Below are positions 61,858 through 64,000 of a stretch of 64,000 nt of DNA, in pieces. This stretch comes from Chelatococcus composti (GTDB lineage: Bacteria > Pseudomonadota > Alphaproteobacteria > Rhizobiales > Beijerinckiaceae): assembly GCF_014201415.1 (NCBI RefSeq), contig NZ_JACHEH010000003.1, positions 310,001-374,000 on the forward strand. Direction: 5' to 3'. The position numbers and the translations under genes are program-made. Under the pieces are notes generated by a model that saw only the letters and a program-made list of their open reading frames with translations, was not told the origin of the DNA and searched no databases. Within the stretch, counting starts at the first letter, position 1. Every line of letters starts with the position of its first letter.

Positions 61858-63934
61858 GGCCGCGGCGCCGGCCTTCCACGAGCCAGACCGCAAGCACGAT
61901 CCCCAAGAGCAGTGCGAGGCCGAGGAAGCCATAGCCAAGCGGCACCACCGAGACGCCGCGCACCACGGCGCTGCCGCTCGCCCTCAGGCCAATCCAGTCA
62001 CCGCCGGCAAAGCGCGAGCCGCTTGAGACGAGGTTGAGACGCGGCAGGTCGACGGCATCCGCGGGGCCCGACGCGATGCGCCGCACGGAGCCGCGCGTCG
62101 CCTCCGCCAGCGGGCGCAGGCGCTCGGTATCGCTGAAGACATCGGTCAGCTCGCGCGGGTTCTCTGGCCCCACGTTGACGAAGGCCGTGAGGCCGCCGCT
62201 CGTCAGCCGATAGAGACCGAGCTGATCGGCGGACATGACAGCATTGAACAGCCCGGGTGCGCCGGGGGTGAGCGTGACCTCGCGCGTCGAGCCGTCGGGG
62301 CTCGTCACCACGACGGGCTCCGGCGCATCCGCCATGGTCTGACGCTCGATGACGATCTCGCCGCCGCGGGCGCTGGCACGCAGCGCCTCTTCCTCCAGGG
62401 CCGGCTCCTTCATCAGCCAGTGGGCGAGGCGCCGCAGCAGGTCGAGGTGGGGGCCGCCGTTGCGGTAGCCCCGCGCCCACAGCCAGGCATGGTCCGACAG
62501 CAGCATGCCGACGCGGCCTTCGCCCTCGCGCAGCAACACGAGGAGGGGGCGGTCTTCCGCGCCCGACATCAGCACCGAGCCAGCGTCGACATGGGCGCCG
62601 ACGAGGCGCAGCCACTCGCCCCAGGAGGGCGGCGAGGTCTCGCTGCCCGGCAGGGCGCGCGTGACGGGGTGGCGGTTGCCCGTGTCGGTGACCGCCGCCT
62701 TGTAGGGCATTTCGAGCACCCGCCCGTCCGGCGCCGCCGGCAGGACCGGGCCGAGTGCGGTGCGGGCGATACTGCCGGCGGTGGCGAATTCCGGCCCCGC
62801 GGCGACGAGCAGGGCGCCGCCCTCACGGACGTAGCGGGCGATGTTGTCGTAGTAGACGTTCGGCAGAATGCTCTGGTTTGCGTAGCGATCGAAGATGATG
62901 AGATCGAACTCGCTGATCTTCTGCTGGAAGAGCTCACGCGTCGGAAAGGCGATGAGCGACAGCTCGTTGATCGGCGTGCCATCCTGCTTCTCCGGCGGGC
63001 GCAGGATGGTGAAGTGGACGAGGTCCACATTGGCGTCCGACTTGAGGAGGTTGCGCCACGTGCGTTCGCCCGCGTGCGGCTCGCCCGAGATCAGCAGCAC
63101 GCGCAGCTTCTCGCGGATTCCCTCGATGGTGAGGACGGCGCGGTTGTTGGCGCTCGTCAGCTCACCGTCGAGGCCATCCACCTCGAGCTCGACGACATTG
63201 GGCCCGCCGTGGTCGATCGTGATCGGCAGGGCAAAGGGGCGCCCGGTCGCGACGGAGAGGGTGCGCAGCAGCTGGCCGTCACGGCGCACGGTGAGCGTCG
63301 CGGTGCCCGTGCCGCCGCGCTCGTCCACCATCAGGCGGATGGTCTGATCCTTGCCGACGAGGCCGAAGCGCGGAGCCTCCAGCAGTGCGATGCGGCGGTC
63401 GCGCTCGTCCTCACGTCCGGTGACGAGGGCGTGCAGCGGCGCATTGAAGCCGAGAAGGGCGGTGGAGGCCGGAATGTCGTGCACCACCCCGTCGGTGACG
63501 AGGATGGCACCGGCGATGCGCTCGCTCGGCACGTCGGCGAGAAGATCGGCGAGGGCGGAGAAGAGGCGGGTCCCGTCGCCACCGCCGGCATTGTCCGTCA
63601 CCGTGGCGAAGCGCGCCTCGATCTCCCGTTCCATGGCGCCGAGGCGGGTCTGCAGCTCCTCGACCGCCGCTGTCGTCTGGGCTGCGCGCGGCCCCAGCGT
63701 CTGTGAGGTGGAGCGGTCGACGACAACGGCGACGATGTCCTTCACGGGCTCGCGCTCCTCGCGCACGAGCGATGGATTGGCGAGGGCGCCGACGAGGCAG
63801 GCGAGCGCAAGGGTGCGCACGAGGCCGGCCAGGCCGCGGGTGAGCACGGCTGCGAGGCCCGCCGCCACCGCGAGGGCGCCGACGGCCGCCAGCATGAGCG
63901 GCGGTACGAGCGGGGTGAAGGAAAGGCTCAACAT
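61832..63934 (-). CDS. Large membrane protein of the MoxR/BatA-type operon (GATase1-like)
   Basis: It has 700 residues from ATG 63934 (AGGGGG upstream). Two N-terminal helices (PPLMLAAVGALAVAAGLAAVL; LVRTLALACLVGALANPSLV), a large periplasmic part and one C-terminal helix (YGFLGLALLLGIVLAVWLVEG). The periplasmic part has a von-Willebrand-A-like start (DIVAVVVDRSTSQTLG) and a class I amidotransferase-like fold (IARYVREGGALLVAAGPEFA) without a catalytic Cys. Such proteins accompany MoxR ATPase, DUF58 and DUF4159 genes in Alphaproteobacteria. The end of the upstream gene supports this. Confidence 0.82.
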   Translation of the reverse strand: MLSLSFTPLVPPLMLAAVGALAVAAGLAAVLTRGLAGLVRTLALACLVGALANPSLVREEREPVKDIVAVVVDRSTSQTLGPRAAQTTAAVEELQTRLGAMEREIEARFATVTDNAGGGDGTRLFSALADLLADVPSERIAGAILVTDGVVHDIPASTALLGFNAPLHALVTGREDERDRRIALLEAPRFGLVGKDQTIRLMVDERGGTGTATLTVRRDGQLLRTLSVATGRPFALPITIDHGGPNVVELEVDGLDGELTSANNRAVLTIEGIREKLRVLLISGEPHAGERTWRNLLKSDANVDLVHFTILRPPEKQDGTPINELSLIAFPTRELFQQKISEFDLIIFDRYANQSILPNVYYDNIARYVREGGALLVAAGPEFATAGSIARTALGPVLPAAPDGRVLEMPYKAAVTDTGNRHPVTRALPGSETSPPSWGEWLRLVGAHVDAGSVLMSGAEDRPLLVLLREGEGRVGMLLSDHAWLWARGYRNGGPHLDLLRRLAHWLMKEPALEEEALRASARGGEIVIERQTMADAPEPVVVTSPDGSTREVTLTPGAPGLFNAVMSADQLGLYRLTSGGLTAFVNVGPENPRELTDVFSDTERLRPLAEATRGSVRRIASGPADAVDLPRLNLVSSGSRFAGGDWIGLRASGSAVVRGVSVVPLGYGFLGLALLLGIVLAVWLVEGRRRGLNEPDATR

Positions 63935-63944
63935 GCCGCGCCCC

Positions 63945-64000
63945 CTATTGCCCGAGCCGCTCGAGCAGCGCCGGCACATGCACCTGGTCGGCCTTGTAGT
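63945..64000 (-). CDS. C-terminal end of upstream gene, probably DUF4159 protein
   Basis: The minus strand reads YKADQVHVPALLERLGQ and a TAG stop at 63947-63945, 10 bp before the start of the large membrane protein. Only 17 residues are inside the window. The ending and the position before a GATase-like membrane protein fit the DUF4159/BatA-type protein of the MoxR operon; the assignment rests mostly on context. Confidence 0.55.
   Translation of the reverse strand, partial: YKADQVHVPALLERLGQ

Overview
The window is high-GC DNA from an alphaproteobacterium, most likely of the order Hyphomicrobiales (Rhizobiales). The evidence is the gene order tolB-pal-cpoB-tilS-ftsH-glmM, the adjacent serC and serA, the purA/rluD/rpoH neighbourhood, several Omp25/31-type small outer-membrane barrels, cytochrome-c-fused PuuD, a glucan synthase MdoH, and TTAA-N7-TTAA (CtrA-type) boxes. 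No insertion sequence, prophage, CRISPR array or plasmid gene was seen, so it reads as chromosome. The genus cannot be fixed from the sequence alone.

Layout. 1-7.1 kb: envelope and housekeeping block (tolB 3' part, pal, cpoB, tilS, ftsH, glmM). 7.2-9.9 kb: three tandem outer-membrane beta-barrel genes, the first two behind perfect CtrA-type boxes. 10.1-13.1 kb: serine synthesis (serC with a structured leader, serA). 13.2-20.1 kb: EamA transporter, class I amidotransferase, purA, an unknown membrane-anchored protein, rpoH and rluD. 20.2-21.7 kb: tRNA-Glu with a clear promoter, a gene-poor 500 bp, and a fourth outer-membrane barrel. 21.9-28.9 kb: one long operon of an FAD amine oxidase-like protein, two proteins of the L-2-amino-thiazoline-4-carboxylate hydrolase (ATCH) family and a complete Liv-type ABC transporter, closed by a terminator. 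29.2-32.3 kb: TIM-barrel isomerase, urate oxidase PuuD and an RraA/aldolase-like protein. 32.5-38.8 kb: tamA-tamB. 38.8-42.4 kb: minus-strand operon mdoH-fkbM-unknown secreted protein. 42.5-48.4 kb: a pterin/riboflavin-type gene set (MDR dehydrogenase, degenerate 6-pyruvoyl-tetrahydropterin-synthase-like protein, glycosyltransferase, methyltransferase, then divergently RibD-type reductase with cytochrome b561, and GTP cyclohydrolase II). 48.5-57.1 kb: FAA hydrolase, a Liv-type set lacking its ATPases, a leucine-dehydrogenase-like enzyme and a TrpXYZ-like ABC transporter. 57.1-64 kb: YbaK-type deacylase, small membrane protein, a frameshifted chemoreceptor-like gene, a phosphoesterase, Nudix and GNAT proteins, and the end of a BatA/DUF4159-type membrane operon that runs off the window.

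Two regions look least explained. The first is the ATCH-Liv operon, which couples uptake to two different ATCH-family hydrolases and an amine oxidase. The second is the 42.5-48.4 kb set, which has the parts to convert GTP into a glycosylated and methylated pteridine or pyrimidine product, and whose PTPS-like protein has lost the residues of the normal PTPS/QueD active site. Both functions are inference; the gene identities are better supported than the pathways.
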